DNA from: Gonocerus acuteangulatus
Taxonomy: Eukaryota; Arthropoda; Insecta; Hemiptera; Coreidae
Reading direction: 5' to 3'
DNA length: 64,000 nucleotides
Assembly: GCA_946811695.1 (NCBI GenBank)
Contig: OX328125.1
Location: 109,154,715 to 109,218,714 of the forward strand
Translations under genes and position numbers: made by a program
The notes under the pieces: generated by a model
Told to the model about the DNA's origin: nothing
What the model saw: the letters and a program-made list of their open reading frames with translations, nothing else
The model's database searches: none
Shown: positions 1-13,342 of the stretch, piece by piece
Layout of the letters: every line of letters starts with the position of its first letter
Numbering within the stretch: position 1 is the stretch's first letter

Positions 1-150
1 TGGATTTAATTCGATTTCCACAAGGGGTGATGGCTTTTCTTCCAAAATAGAAAAGGCATCAACCCTAGCTTCTGGCTAGAAAAGGGTGGTAACCTATAGA
101 TAACCCGTCTTAAAATTCGTAGTTAATAATAATGGACGTTAAAATTTAAA
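1..150 (+). mobile_element. SINE-B 3' part (truncated by window edge)
   Basis: This stretch has the same body and tail as the copies at 14918-15108 (minus) and 20750-20935 (plus): a paired 'aaaaggcatca..cccta' stem, then 'agaaaagggtggtaacct', 'agataacccgtc' and an A/T-rich tail. Those two copies show a tRNA-like head, so this is read as a tRNA-derived SINE whose head lies outside the window or has decayed. Confidence 0.6.
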
Positions 151-604
151 TAAATTATAGAAACTGGTAAAAAAATACAAAAACCTGTAAATTTAGTAAT
201 AACAAATAATTTAATAGTAAATAAGTATAGTAAATAATAAAAATAATGAATAAATTATAATTATAAAGTTAAAAAAAAAAATGCTATCTGGACCACTGTG
301 CGACATTTCGTATTTCAAAAAAGGCTACAGCCTTTAAATCTTAACCGATTTCAATGCATTTTATTTATTTTTATTTTTTTTAAATGAAAGATAATCAAAT
401 TTAGAACAACTCTGTCTCGCCATATTTTTGTTTTTTGTTTCCCTTGTTTATTAAATTACATGTGAATAAAAGTTTTGTAGTAACGATGGGTTCGAAAATC
501 AGATGTTTCTCCTTATATAATTCTGTTGTAGCGATAGAAAGTCTATTTATTGAAGTCTGTGAAGTTCCCCGCAAACCATACATACAGCAAATAATCTAAG
601 GGGG
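151..604. other. AT-rich non-coding stretch
   Basis: No gene is seen. Bases 170-320, ending in 'ccactgtgcgacatttcgt', recur at 36590-36755, so part of this is an interspersed repeat. The rest is low-complexity A/T sequence. Confidence 0.5.
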
Positions 605-872
605 TAGGTCCACCAGTAAATATACTGTTGTCATACCTGTCGGTGAAGACCGTCGTCAATGGTATCGGTGAGAGTACTTTGGGCGAGCGCTTTCGACGTG
701 AGTACGTCATTTATCAAGCCACTGTTGATATAGTACTCCCGTGAGTCCAGTACTAACTCAACATTGGCTTGATAATACGTACTTACGTCGAAAGCGCTCG
801 CCCACAGTACCCGCACAGATGCCAGTGACGACGGACTCCACTAACAGCTATGACAACATTCATACAGTATTC
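605..872. mobile_element. Fold-back MITE
   Basis: The two halves are imperfect inverted copies. The strongest block is 'gggcgagcgctttcgacgt' near 687-705, facing 'acgtcgaaagcgctcgccc' near 785-803. The outer arms ('gttgtcatacctgtcggtg' against its complement near 840-860) also match. There is no coding capacity, so it is a non-autonomous hairpin element of unknown superfamily. Confidence 0.6.
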
Positions 873-981
873 GTTTTGAGAATTTTGAAAGGAAATGCCT
901 CACACCAGTTCTGGCTGGACCCCTGTAGCCCCCCCCCCCGTTGCAGTTTATAAAGTAACTTTCAACAATCAAAATAAAAAG

Positions 982-1343
982 TCCGACTCGCAGGAACTGC
1001 GTCATCTTAGCGCCAAGAATCCTATTAAACGAGTACCTGCAAGCTTATGATGTACGCGTAACGATTTTTATTCCCCGGGAATTTCGCTTCAAAAACCATG
1101 TTCCAGTGGTCGTATTTCGCTGGTTAACGAACTTGACCTTTGAAATTAGACGAATGATTTTTGTGCCAAATTGCATCAAAATCGGTCCATTTTTGGAGCA
1201 GCTACAGCGCGAAAATACAAATATATACACAAATTTGAGCCACCGTTATTTTCTGAAACGTAAAATTTTCTAGTCTACACTTCCGGATTGCGTCACGAGG
1301 TCAACCTTATAAGCGGGTTTCCTCCCTATGGAGGGGGGAGGAA
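982..1343 (-). mobile_element. CGCGGTTCC-family element, short copy
   Basis: It starts with the family's right end read backwards (TCCGACTCGCAGGAACTG, then a damaged subterminal repeat). It contains the internal block with 'accaaattgcatcaaaatcgg', a very short TA tract, and the left-end hairpin 'cctccctatggag'. It lies 90 bp upstream of FAR exon 1. In the FAR 2 duplicate only its first 115 bp remain. Confidence 0.65.
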
Positions 1344-1430
1344 TCGTCGTAGAACATAATAAATCTTTTATTTGATTGGTTTGCTTTAACCTTAAATAAT
1401 ATATTAACTTTGTAGATCATTAGTAAAGAA

Positions 1431-1622
1431 ATGGTGGAGTCGATATCAGAATTCTACGCCGGACAGAAAATCCTGGTGACCGGTGGTAGCGGCTTCATGG
1501 GTAAGGTTCTGATAGAGAAACTGCTCCGAAGCTGTCCAGATTTAGACACCATCTATATGATCATAAGAAGCAAGAAAGGCAAGTCTATCGAAGAGAGGTG
1601 GGCTCAGATCACATCATTGCCG
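1431..1622 (+). CDS. FAR 1 exon 1
   Basis: 64 codons, phase 0. The ATG sits in AAAGAAATGG. The exon encodes the N-terminal beta strand and the GxxGxxG dinucleotide loop (GGSGFMG), then [10 protein letters not shown] and EERWAQI, standard FAR N-terminal blocks. It ends TTGCCG|GTAACG. Confidence 0.92.
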
Positions 1623-2249
1623 GTAACGATCTTCATCATCATAGATGGATAATTTAGAATTAACATTAGTATAAAGGTACAAAAGATGAAGGAGTGCATA
1701 TGCGACTCCTCGAAAGAGGTCTTCATATCTCAGGAGCTTAGCCGAGAATAAGAAGGAATAGAGGAAGATTTCGCAGGCCCTTTCTATAGAAGGTTCCCGT
1801 GGGGGTTCAGATTATTTTATGTTCACCTGAAGATCTGCCAAGAAGGCATGAAACATTTTTTTAAAGCAAAATCTTTTAATATGATTCAAATTAATTTCTC
1901 ACTCTTGATTATAGTTTGGAATAGAAGGGGAAGTATAGCGCCTAATGTTCTCAAATTATTTCAAACGCTGGAGGAAGGAAACGTGCTAAAAAATGTTAAA
2001 GCTTCCAGTTTAGAAAAATCAAAATATATCTGTGTATAAACTATGGTTCCTTACTACATTATTATGGAAAATAAGTTTATAATATTATGTTTTGTATGAA
2101 ACTTGATAATGTTTGATTGTTTTCAGCTGTTCGATAAACTGAAGTCCACTAGACCTGCAAATCTGAATAAAGTTCGTCTTATTCCTGGAGAGCTGAGCAG
2201 AGAAGATCTGGGAATATCCAACGAGCATAAGGAGGTTAGTCTTAAAATG

Positions 2250-2295
<46 letters not shown>

Positions 2296-5200
2296 GTATA
2301 CACACACACATTCGCGTCTGTATGTGTGTGTGTATTTGTGTTAGGTCGGAATATTCTAAATGTAACTTCTTGGGTTATAAATACTGTGAAAGGAACAAAG
2401 CTGTAATAAAAATATTTTCATTTAATATAAATTGTATTAGCTTCAATTGAATGCTCGCAATGGAGCAAGGTTCTTCATATAAAATGTTTGACAATGTTCC
2501 AATAAGAGAGAGAAAACTTAATTTAAAAATATAAATAAAATGGGCTGCCCAATTACATTGGGTTGCTGGAAACACAGCGTGCTTATCATCCATTCGGAAA
2601 TAGGGTAAATTTGGAGGCTGAAGATGTTAGGAGTTCGAAACAAGGAATAGAGAATAAAGAAGATGAAGACGAAAAAGAAGGAGATAGTGATGGATGAGAA
2701 GGAATTGATAGAAATGAAAATAAAGTCTAAAGTATATAAGACAACAGTGTGAATGGATGATAAGCACTCAGTGAGTATAGATATGATTGGTGATTATGCC
2801 CAATGTATCCACTAATATGGACTCGGCCAATGCTGCCAGGTGATCTGCTGTCAGTCCCAGTTCTTCAAGGAAGATGGCTGTGCTCTTCGGAATGGTCCCT
2901 CGCGTTCCGAACCACAGTCCTTTCACAATGTATTCCCTCTTCCCAAATTCTTCCTGGAACATTTCTTTGTAGTACGCTACGCATTTCGTATATATAGTTT
3001 TCTTTTCCGCATCTATGTTTTCAGCCTCCTTGGTGTCGTTATTTAATAGAAATAATAATTTCATTTTTAATTTAAACTAGTGATATTTACTCAGTGAAAA
3101 TGTTTAAACTTCTGTTTTCATGTGACAAAAACATTTATGATAATTTTAAAAACTTGTGTTCAGATACTGTCACAAAGAAATACATGGCCCTCTGCTTCTG
3201 ACAAGGACTGTAACATTCTATTTAATTGGTACCTAGTTTTAGGAATTTGTAATTTTAACTTTTCCACTGGAATAAAAATTTGTAATGTGTAAATTTTATG
3301 TAATATCGGTAAATTAGGATCAGTGGGTTAGCAGGATAGAGAATCAAGAGTCACAATGAAGATGGATCGAGATAAAAGCACAGATAGAACTGAACCACCC
3401 AGGGAGTATCTATTCTCCAAACCCATTCGAAGTACTTTGAATTGAATCCGCTGCAAAGATAAAATAAGAGAGACTACAGACTTAAAGCATGTACAGCATC
3501 TGGTAACGGGTTGTTTGTGTGATGGTTTCATCAATTTCCTTTTGGAGTCAATGATACTCTGGATATCTAATGGATTGATGGAATATAGATTTTATATCAA
3601 TTGATCGTGGAATAAAAGTGTGACTTCTAATATTTCATATTTTAGGAAAGTTTAACCTAAAAAACTGAAAATATTTCCATTTTTCCAGTCATCCAATTTA
3701 TCAAGAACATTTGTAATGAAAAATTCTCAATTCCTGTCTTTTCTGAGAATTTTCACTATATTAGGAGTATCTGCAATACTGTACTCTTTTGAGTGTTCCT
3801 GAAGAGTTTTATAGCCACAGTACTCCAGTTTTAGCACTTTTGTTTATGTGTTCAAATTGAATTTAGCCACCAAACCGGCTTTATTACAAGACATTGATGC
3901 TTACTTCTAGCACTAGGGGCGCTGTTCATTTCAAATATAAAAGAACCCATTATTTATATATAAACTATATATTATATATACATTAGCTGTCAGCCGCCAT
4001 GCCATGTTACACCTGATTCATTTTAAATAAATATTACCCAGTGTGCCATACTACACCTACATCATTTTAAATTGCTGTTACCCAGCGTGCCAAGCTACAT
4101 CTACTTTATTTTAAATAGCTGTTACCCGGCGTGCCAGGCTACATCTACTTTATTTTAAATTGCTGTTACCCGGCGTGCCAGGCTACACCTACTTCATTTT
4201 AAATTGCTGTTACCCAGCGTGCCAAGCTACACCTGATTCATTTTAAATAAATATCACCCAGTGTGCCATACTACACCTACATCATTTTAAATTGCTGTTA
4301 CCCAGCGTGCCAAGCTACATCTACTTTATTTTAAATAGATATTACCCGGTGTGCCATGCTATACCTACTTCATTTTAAATAGATATTACCCAGTGTGCCA
4401 TGCTACACCTCCTTTATATTATTATTAATATTATATATTTCAGGAGCTTCGGAACTTGGCTATTTTCTCCTTTAATTTCATAATTACAATTCGTAAAAAA
4501 TAAAGTTTTGAAAATTACATGAAATAATGTCATAAACATTAGGATACATAACAAATAAAAAGAAAATGAATACAACAAAATGAATTTCATCACATACATT
4601 TCGGAAAGCTGTGCACAGTGTATTGGTCTTAGTAAGGGAAATAGAAACGCTATTTTTTTATTAATTTTGTGTTCTTCCACTTTGTTCCTGATTCCAGCCT
4701 GTGTTCTTCCAGATTTTGGAGTGTTTTTTCCTTTACTTCTTAATCCCTTCACCGGTTCCACCTTTTTATCTTTTGAATTTTCTTTCTGAGTCCTTGCCTT
4801 CTTCTCGTCAAAGTTAGTAGCTGAACATCCAGGGCCATTATCTTCTAGAGGAGGAAGATCTAAGTGAATTTCACTATCCTTTGGAGGAGATTTTGAAGCA
4901 TCCAGTGACTCAAGTAGTTCCAGTCTCTTAACAATTTTCTCTAATAACTTAGTCAATTTTAAGTCTATGTCCATATCCGTCATTATATTAAATATATGTT
5001 ACCCAGCGTGCCATTCTACACCTACATCATTTTAAATAGCTGTTACCCAGCGTACCAAACTACACCTACTGTATTTTAAATAGCTGTTATCCGGCATGCC
5101 AGGCTACATCTACTTATATCAAATTCTCCATTTGTATTTCTTTCTTTTTTTTTTTTTTAAGTATCTTATTATAATATTGTATACCGATTCATGTAGTAAT

Positions 5201-5614
5201 CAGTTATTGTGTTGTTTTTTGTTTTGTTTTTTTCCTATGAATGAAACAGTAAGTGATGCAGGATTTATGTTATTTATATCAAAAGAAATGTTTTAAAAAC
5301 ATTTTGTTTTTACACAGTCTCTTCTAACCAGGGCTCTTTCTCTTCTGATTAATCTTTTTTCCCTCTATCCTCACTAAAAATTTGTTTTATTTTTTTAATG
5401 GTGCACTGACTTCTATGGTGCACCTAGGAATTTTCTCATAAGGCCCTGAAATGAGAAAAATCGATGCAGCAGATGGGACTCGAACCCCCATCACAAGCAT
5501 GAGAATACAAGACTTTAGCCACTAGCCCACGCGGAGACCCATTGAATAGTTTTTATCAACCAAAGTCTATGACATTTTTGAGGTATGTTTTTTGTAAGTA
5601 GTGTCAGTGAAGGC

Positions 5615-5660
<46 letters not shown>

Positions 5661-8600
5661 CTCAAATTTATTTATTTATTTAAAAGAATACAACAATCTG
5701 TTCCGGATACCAGATACACTTTTTGTTAAGTATTATTCTATGTTGTAAGAATATTTAGCTCACAATTTTGCAATATAGGAAAAAACAAAATGAAATAAAA
5801 CCTATACATAAAAAAAAAAAAAAAAATAAAAAAAAAAAAAAAAAATGGTAGAGAACTCGACTCAAGGAAGATCAGAGTTCGAAATTTAGCCTTGCACTAA
5901 AGATTTTAACATTTAATACAGTCGTTCCAGGGTCACAGCTGGAGACCCATACTGTCTCTGGGCTTACATATCCTTTAATAGGTTCCTGTAAAAGCAGCCA
6001 GCTGGAGCAAAGAACAAACCACACCATCTCCCTAGTCCCCCATTTGATCAAGACTCAGACACATTAACAATATCTGCTCTGGGCTCTCGTGGCTTGTCAG
6101 GGGACTGATTTCTTTTTACATATTGTTACAGGAGCTGAGAGAGAACACCACTCTAGTTTTCCATGTGGCAGCAGATGTTCAGTTCAGCGAAAGTTTAAAC
6201 GATGCTTTGATACAAAATGTCAAAGCTACAAAAACAATGTTGGACTTAGCAATCACTTTGAAAAACCTCAAGGTGAGAATATTCCTGTTTTTCTTAACAT
6301 AATCCTAATTGTATGAAGATATAGTTGAATATATGTTAACTGGTTCCAGGCCTTCGTCTACCTGTCTACTGCTTATTGCAACTTCAACAGACCTCCAAAG
6401 GAATCTATCGAGGAGATACTTCCGGCTTGTCAAGATTGGAGGACGCTACTCAAATTGCAGGAGACTCAGTCTTCGGTCCTGCTTGCCTTGCATGAGAAGT
6501 CTGTCTTACATTCACTATTAGCACTGTACAATCACAGGAATATTCACTACTAGCACAGTAAAATCACAGGAAAATTCACTACTAGCTCGGTACAAACACA
6601 GAATCATTCACTAGCAAGGTGCAAACACAAAAACATCTACTACTAGCAAGTACAGTGCTAACTAAATAAAATACAGTTATAATATTTCCATTAACATATC
6701 GCACTATTATTTCTAAAGTGACACAGCTCAAAATAAAACTCAACTGAAAATGTGTTTCTCTTGCCTGTGTAGGGACATAGCATTAACACAGGAAGCGTGA
6801 CAAAGTTCCCTCTCGTGTACAAGCTCTGAAGCTAGGTACATACAGTTTTGATGGTTGATAAAGAGATATTTATCATGTCTTTCATAGTCCTAACAGAAAA
6901 ACACCGATTTTTGAGTTGTTTCATTTTAGGAATACTAATGTATTATAGGATAAGTTCAGGTATTTTAATATACTAATGTCTACTTCAGTGCTGCAACATC
7001 TTTAAGTTCCCTGGAGTTGTCGTGAAGTCCTCCTGAAGTTTTTGTCTCCCAAGTGATGCGGAGATTTCTTGGTTCTGGATCAAGACAATGAGTATTACGA
7101 TACTCCTGTGAACTGTGGTGTTCTGGCCTCTCCGGACTGGATCTTGAAGACGAAGATGTCTTCCTGTGTCCTAAGTGGAGGCTTTGAAGAATGAAAATTC
7201 ACAGTACTGAGAGCCAGATATATTGTGCAACGCATGGTAGACTTTAAAAAAACTTGATTGGAAAAAATTATTTGGAAGTAATGATCTGAATTTTTTGTCC
7301 ACCCAACCAACTTTATTGATAAGTGCATAGAGAGCTCCAGGCCCAACGGATTGGAACCTGGAGCTGGATTTAAGACTAGACCTTATTCTACGCTTACATA
7401 CTAGAAGGAACTATGATATTTACAATGGGTATCTTAATCCTACATAGTCTAAAATACTAAATGTAGGGGGAGTCAGGGTTGTTTGGGGAGGGACTAGACC
7501 AAGTCTGAATTTGGGAAATGATGGGATCTTACATACAACTTGAGGCTGGATGAAATGCCAAGAAGACAATGAGGTGGCGTCTAGACTACAGGTGTCAGGA
7601 AGTGATGACATAAGGGGGTTTTCTTCCTATGGAGGGAGGGAGGAAACAAAAAAAATTAATTATTTTAAAACAGAGAACATTTATATTGCACAGTACCCTA
7701 CATTGAATTTTATTTGCCATCAGGGTTAAGAATTTCACCAGTGAAAATGACACATTTAATTTGTTTAATTTCAATTTCTAATTTGTTTTATAGTTCACAA
7801 CTACACAACAAACAACTGTAATAGCTTGTTTACAATTATTAAACTATGTTAACACTCTCTGCAGTATAGTATCTAATCGTAACTAGTGTTGGGCAAAACT
7901 AACGTTATTTTACTAAACTAACGTAAATTCATTCTAACTAACAATAAACTCACGTTATATTATTAGTTTTAGTTTTAGTTTAGTTTTAGATTTGTAAAAT
8001 TATTAATCATGTGTTGGATTAATTTCTTAGTAAATATGGTTTTTTAGTTTTAGTAACCGTTTTTAGTGTAGTAATTAGTATAATTTAATCAAAAGTTACC
8101 TTAATTTATGATTTTAGTTTTTAATTCACTAATTATTTTATTGAATACTTTGATTCAGAACAAGGGTAAAAAAAGTAGGTATGTATGAATTTTTGTTTAA
8201 ACAAATAGTGTTTATTTATGAACTATAATGGGGAAAACATGAGGTTGCAACCTCAGCCTATTTAAAACAAAATGAAAACAAATTCTATTAGTTTTAATAA
8301 TTTACTTAATTATCGAAATAACATATGATTTACATTAATTCACGTTATTTTTGTAAAACTAAAATAAAGCTTTAATTTAGTCTTTAATCAATTCCCAATG
8401 ATTTAGTTTTAGTTTTAGTTCAACTAATATCCATTAGTTAATTTAGTTTTATTTTTATTTTTTAGGTAGCAATTTTTAGTTAGGATTTAGTTTATTCTAA
8501 AAAGTGAATGTAGTTTTAATTTTAGTTTTAGTTTTGCCCAACATTGATCTTAACTCTTAAGGGACATTTTTTCAGACTCCTTTGCGGCCATCCGAACACA

Positions 8601-10235
8601 TATACCTGGAGCAAATCCCTTGCTGAACAAGTGGTCAAGGAGTACAGCAAACACATACCTATTGCAGTCATGCGTCCGGCTATAGGTAAGCTATGCATAT
8701 GATATATTGTAAATTTTACTAAACTAACCAAATTATACCCTACGAAAAAAGCTAACATAAAAGAAGCTATCAACTCAATGAAACGATTTTTTGAAACTAT
8801 TGGAAAACCAAAAAAGTGTCTAAGTGATAATGCTACTTCATTTACATCAATGAAATGGGAAAATTTTCTTGTTAAAAACAACATTAAACGTATTTTAACA
8901 TCCATAAGACATCCTTGTGGGAATAACTCTGAAAGAACTAATAGAGATGTGCTCACATACTTGAGAATTATTTTAGATAAAAATCAATACCGTTGGAAAA
9001 CAAATTTAGAAAAGATTGAAGATTGTATAAATACTATTTATCATGCTACTACCGGTTTTACCCCCATTGAAGCTATGTTTGGTATAAAACCAAGAAGGTT
9101 TTGGGATCATTACATAGGGGAAGGTTTAAATCAAGAAGAAATTTTAACATTAGAGGAAATAGAACAAGGGATTAAAAATAATTTTCAAAAATTAAAAGAT
9201 AAAAAAGAAATTGTAAATAAAAAACTTGTCAAATTCTCAACTTTTAAAATAAATGATAAAGTCCTTGTAAGAGCACTACGCATTGAGAAGAAAGGAGGTC
9301 TAAATGCCAAGTTACTACCTTTATATGAGGGACCTTATAATGTTAACACCAAAGTCTCCAGACATACGTACCTTTTAGAAAACAAGGATGGAATTAGAAG
9401 AGGACTATTTCATGCCAGTTTATTAAAGAAATTTTATCCAAATGATGATGAGAACATGATTGACCAATCTAATTAATAGTTCTGTATCCCGAAACTCCAA
9501 ATTAAAAAAATTCAATTTTAAATTTATCTTTTATACCGGACTAAAAACATTTTTTTTTTAATTTTTTTTTTTTTTAGACAGGAGTGCAAATGTAATGATA
9601 TATTACATTCACGAAAATATTTTTAAATTGAAATAACCATCGATATTTTGAAAAGCCCGCGCAAATCACAAACCATATATACAAATAACATCGTATTATA
9701 TACGATCAAAATTAATAATATTTTTGGACAATACTGGTACACAATATATCCATATTAAATTTACATTCAGATAACAATAAATTAATTATTTGGTATTACA
9801 AAAAACATAATTATTATCTTCATATATGAACCAATAAAATGCGGAAGTTAAGAAACAAGAATGCCAAGCTTTCCTGCTAGAAGGCGTCAGTTGATTCTCA
9901 GCAGTGGTCGAATGCGGAGCACTCCTCTAAGGAATACGGAGTGTATTGAGGTTTTGTTGGAAGCGGATTGATTTAGAGGTAAAAATTGTTTTTTTTGTAG
10001 TTGTTGATTCTTTTATTATTATTTGTATGTATTTTAATATTGTTTTGTATTTCGGAATTGTCTAAGAATCAATATTATATTCTTCATTCACTCGGAACTT
10101 TTATCCCTGAGATTAAGTTAAATTCATATAATAAAAGTAATTACAATTTTTTCATTCTTTTGATTAAAATAATTAATCTTAACAATTATTGGCGACCCAA
10201 CGTGGTGCAATCATTTTTTAAAATAATTAATCATT

Positions 10236-10325
<90 letters not shown>

Positions 10326-12260
10326 AGAGAGAAGATATTGCTATTACCAACTGTATGTGTGTGATGTATATAACTTGGAAGTAATCGTTTTTCCTAGTTC
10401 CAATATTGGAAATAGTAAATACATCGTTTTTTTTTTGTTTTTGTTTTTTTTCAATTGTTGTAATCACTTTTTAAATACACTTTAAGTTTGCGAACCACCT
10501 TGGCCAGACGCGTAACCCAAGTCGTTTTTATAGAACTCAATTTTTCCATACCAACGGTCAGAACTCCAGGATCTCCCGCAATGACAGCCCGGTAAGAAGA
10601 GTCGTTTACAGGCGATTTAGCTCTCTTCCTAAGTGCGTATGGGGACCTACGAGGCAGGGTTAAGGGTCTTCCCTTTGGGGTCCAAGTGGCGTCGGCTTTG
10701 CTACTTGTCCGGACTTGGGCCTTCCCATCGGAATTGCTGAAACTCTCCCCTGAAGTTCCGCCTGTACAAATCCGTCCTTCGCGTCCCACCTCTTGACTAT
10801 CCCGGATTACTTCCCTGTTTTCCTCTTCAGAAAATCCCTCAACCGAAAGGGATCTCTCTCCCATCTTTCGACGATTGTCGAAGGTCCTTACATCTTCCCA
10901 TGTTCCTGTCTCATCGAATTAAGCTGGAGGGCAAACTGCTTAGGTTCAATGTTTTCGCACTAAACCAGTCAAAAAGAGCCTCCCGAATGAAGGAATAAGG
11001 CATATTTGGCCCCTGGAGACCTAACCTGCGGGCTAAGAAGTTCGCAGCCATCCCTTTCAGTCTCATTCTTAACACGAGAGCTTTATCACAATCATCCCAG
11101 TTTCCACTGATCCCCACTAATTTCAAACCATTCAGATAATCCTGGATAGATACCCCCCAATCATCCCCGGACCAATGACTAACCATTTCATGCAGAGAAA
11201 GGTCCCTCTTTGCATGACTATTCCTGTCCCTGGTCCTCTCTACTTAATTTCTTAACTGCTCATTTGCAGCCAACACCTGGTCCAAGGCCATTTTCATATC
11301 GGCAAACTGCTGTTCCGTTACCACCATCGTGTAGCTCTAATTTCAACCTTTCCAGCGAACCCCAACATGTTATGGTTATGAATAGGGATTTTTTCACTCT
11401 CTAATAGGGCCAAACCCGAATATCATATTTGGCAGTCCTTAAACCAGGAAACGTGATAACTTTTGACAAACAAGTACCCAGTGCCGAGATATCGGTTTGA
11501 GCAATGATCCTATTAGCATTAGCAGTACAGCCACCGGACTATCTCGGGGACAGGGTTCTTATCTAATGCCCCCTTGCAGCTGGCCATTTAAGTAGTACCC
11601 AAGGACGGGATTTAAAGGAATAAATAATGGGGAAATATTTTAGAGGAGCGAAAATTCCTTTCAAAACTGTAAATTACACTCAGGTTTCTATGACATACAT
11701 AAATATAATAAACCATCATTAAGATGAGAGAAAGGGTTGAGAGTGAGAGAGAGAGAGCTAGATAGAGTTAGCAAATATTCCTGTTCGTGGAGGTTAGAGA
11801 ATATTTTGAGCTGACCTACCTCTCATCGCCATATCGGCCGAGACCTCAGGAACGGGCGCGGACTCTGCCCCGTCGGAGGTAAGCCAGCTCTTTTTATACC
11901 CTTTTAACCCCACCCCCTTAGCAGGTGGCTGGACGAGAAACTCTCGTCAGGTCTGAAACCTTCCGGGAAATCTTACGAATCAGCCACATGCGGTTCCAAC
12001 AACCCAGACGCAACGTTTGCAGATTCGTTGTTCCCACATCTCCAATGATGGACAGCCAACCTTTTCTCTCATCTTTATTCACTTAACAAAGTCCAAGGGG
12101 AAACGGGGCCTTACACTACCATTAGTACTGTAAGGTTGGTGGGTATGTGTAAATATTCTAATCCTCAGCATTCTGTATGTCTCTATTGCATATATCACAA
12201 GTTGGTTTGTTAAGTCCTGTCATGATATATTCATGTGTTAGTTTTGTTTGGACAATTCGG

Positions 12261-12315
<55 letters not shown>

Positions 12316-12342
12316 GAGTCGATATATCTATTTGTTAATTAA

Positions 12343-12406
<64 letters not shown>

Positions 12407-13286
12407 GATATTTTACATTACATATTTAAAAGATTCAAAATTAACAGAAAATTCGGAAGGAAATCAAAAAGCTCATTGATATGTTAAATTCATTGGGATA
12501 AACAAATATTATTTGTTATATTTGTCTAGCAGTCGATACATGTAGCATTGGTGTACCAGTAGGACGCTCCCGCCAAGAAACAACGCCAGTCCTAATGCAG
12601 CTCAAGTTAAGTGCAGTTCAGTTAAAAAGAAGCTCCAGTCTCATATGTGCAGTTCAGTTGAAAAGAAGATACAGTCACAGACAGTTGAGTTCAGTCTGTT
12701 GAGTTGTAATGGAAGATACAGTCACATACAGTTGAGTTCAGTAGAAACGAAGCTCTAGTCTCATACGTGCAGTTCAGTTGAATGGAAGATCTAATCATAC
12801 GATAGTGCAGTTCAAAAGAAGCTACAGCCAGTCTTAATGCAGCTCTAGTTCAGTGCACAGCTAGTTTCATATAGTCATCAGTTTTCATGAAGTCTAGGCT
12901 CAGTCCGTTAATGGAGATACAGTTTTAAAGAAGATCCTGTCATATGCAGTTAATACGAAGCTGGCTCTATATCAGGTAATGCTTGTTTATCCATATGCCT
13001 GGATGTGGCTTATCCATGAGTCTTTTGTTTTTTATTATTTAAAATTATCTCTGTTTTACTTTACTGGACTCGAACCCGATCCCTGAGATAAAGAGTTTTT
13101 TTATAATTAAATATTATCAAATTTTTATTTAAATAATAACATTTTGGCTCCCAACATAGAGGCGTAACGTAAATAAATTATTAATAATATAATTCATTTT
13201 ATTTAAATATTATACATTTTGTCGACCCAACGTGACGCATTCTTTAATTTAAAAATATTTTAATTCATTCATTTTATTTAAATTAT

Positions 13287-13342
<56 letters not shown>

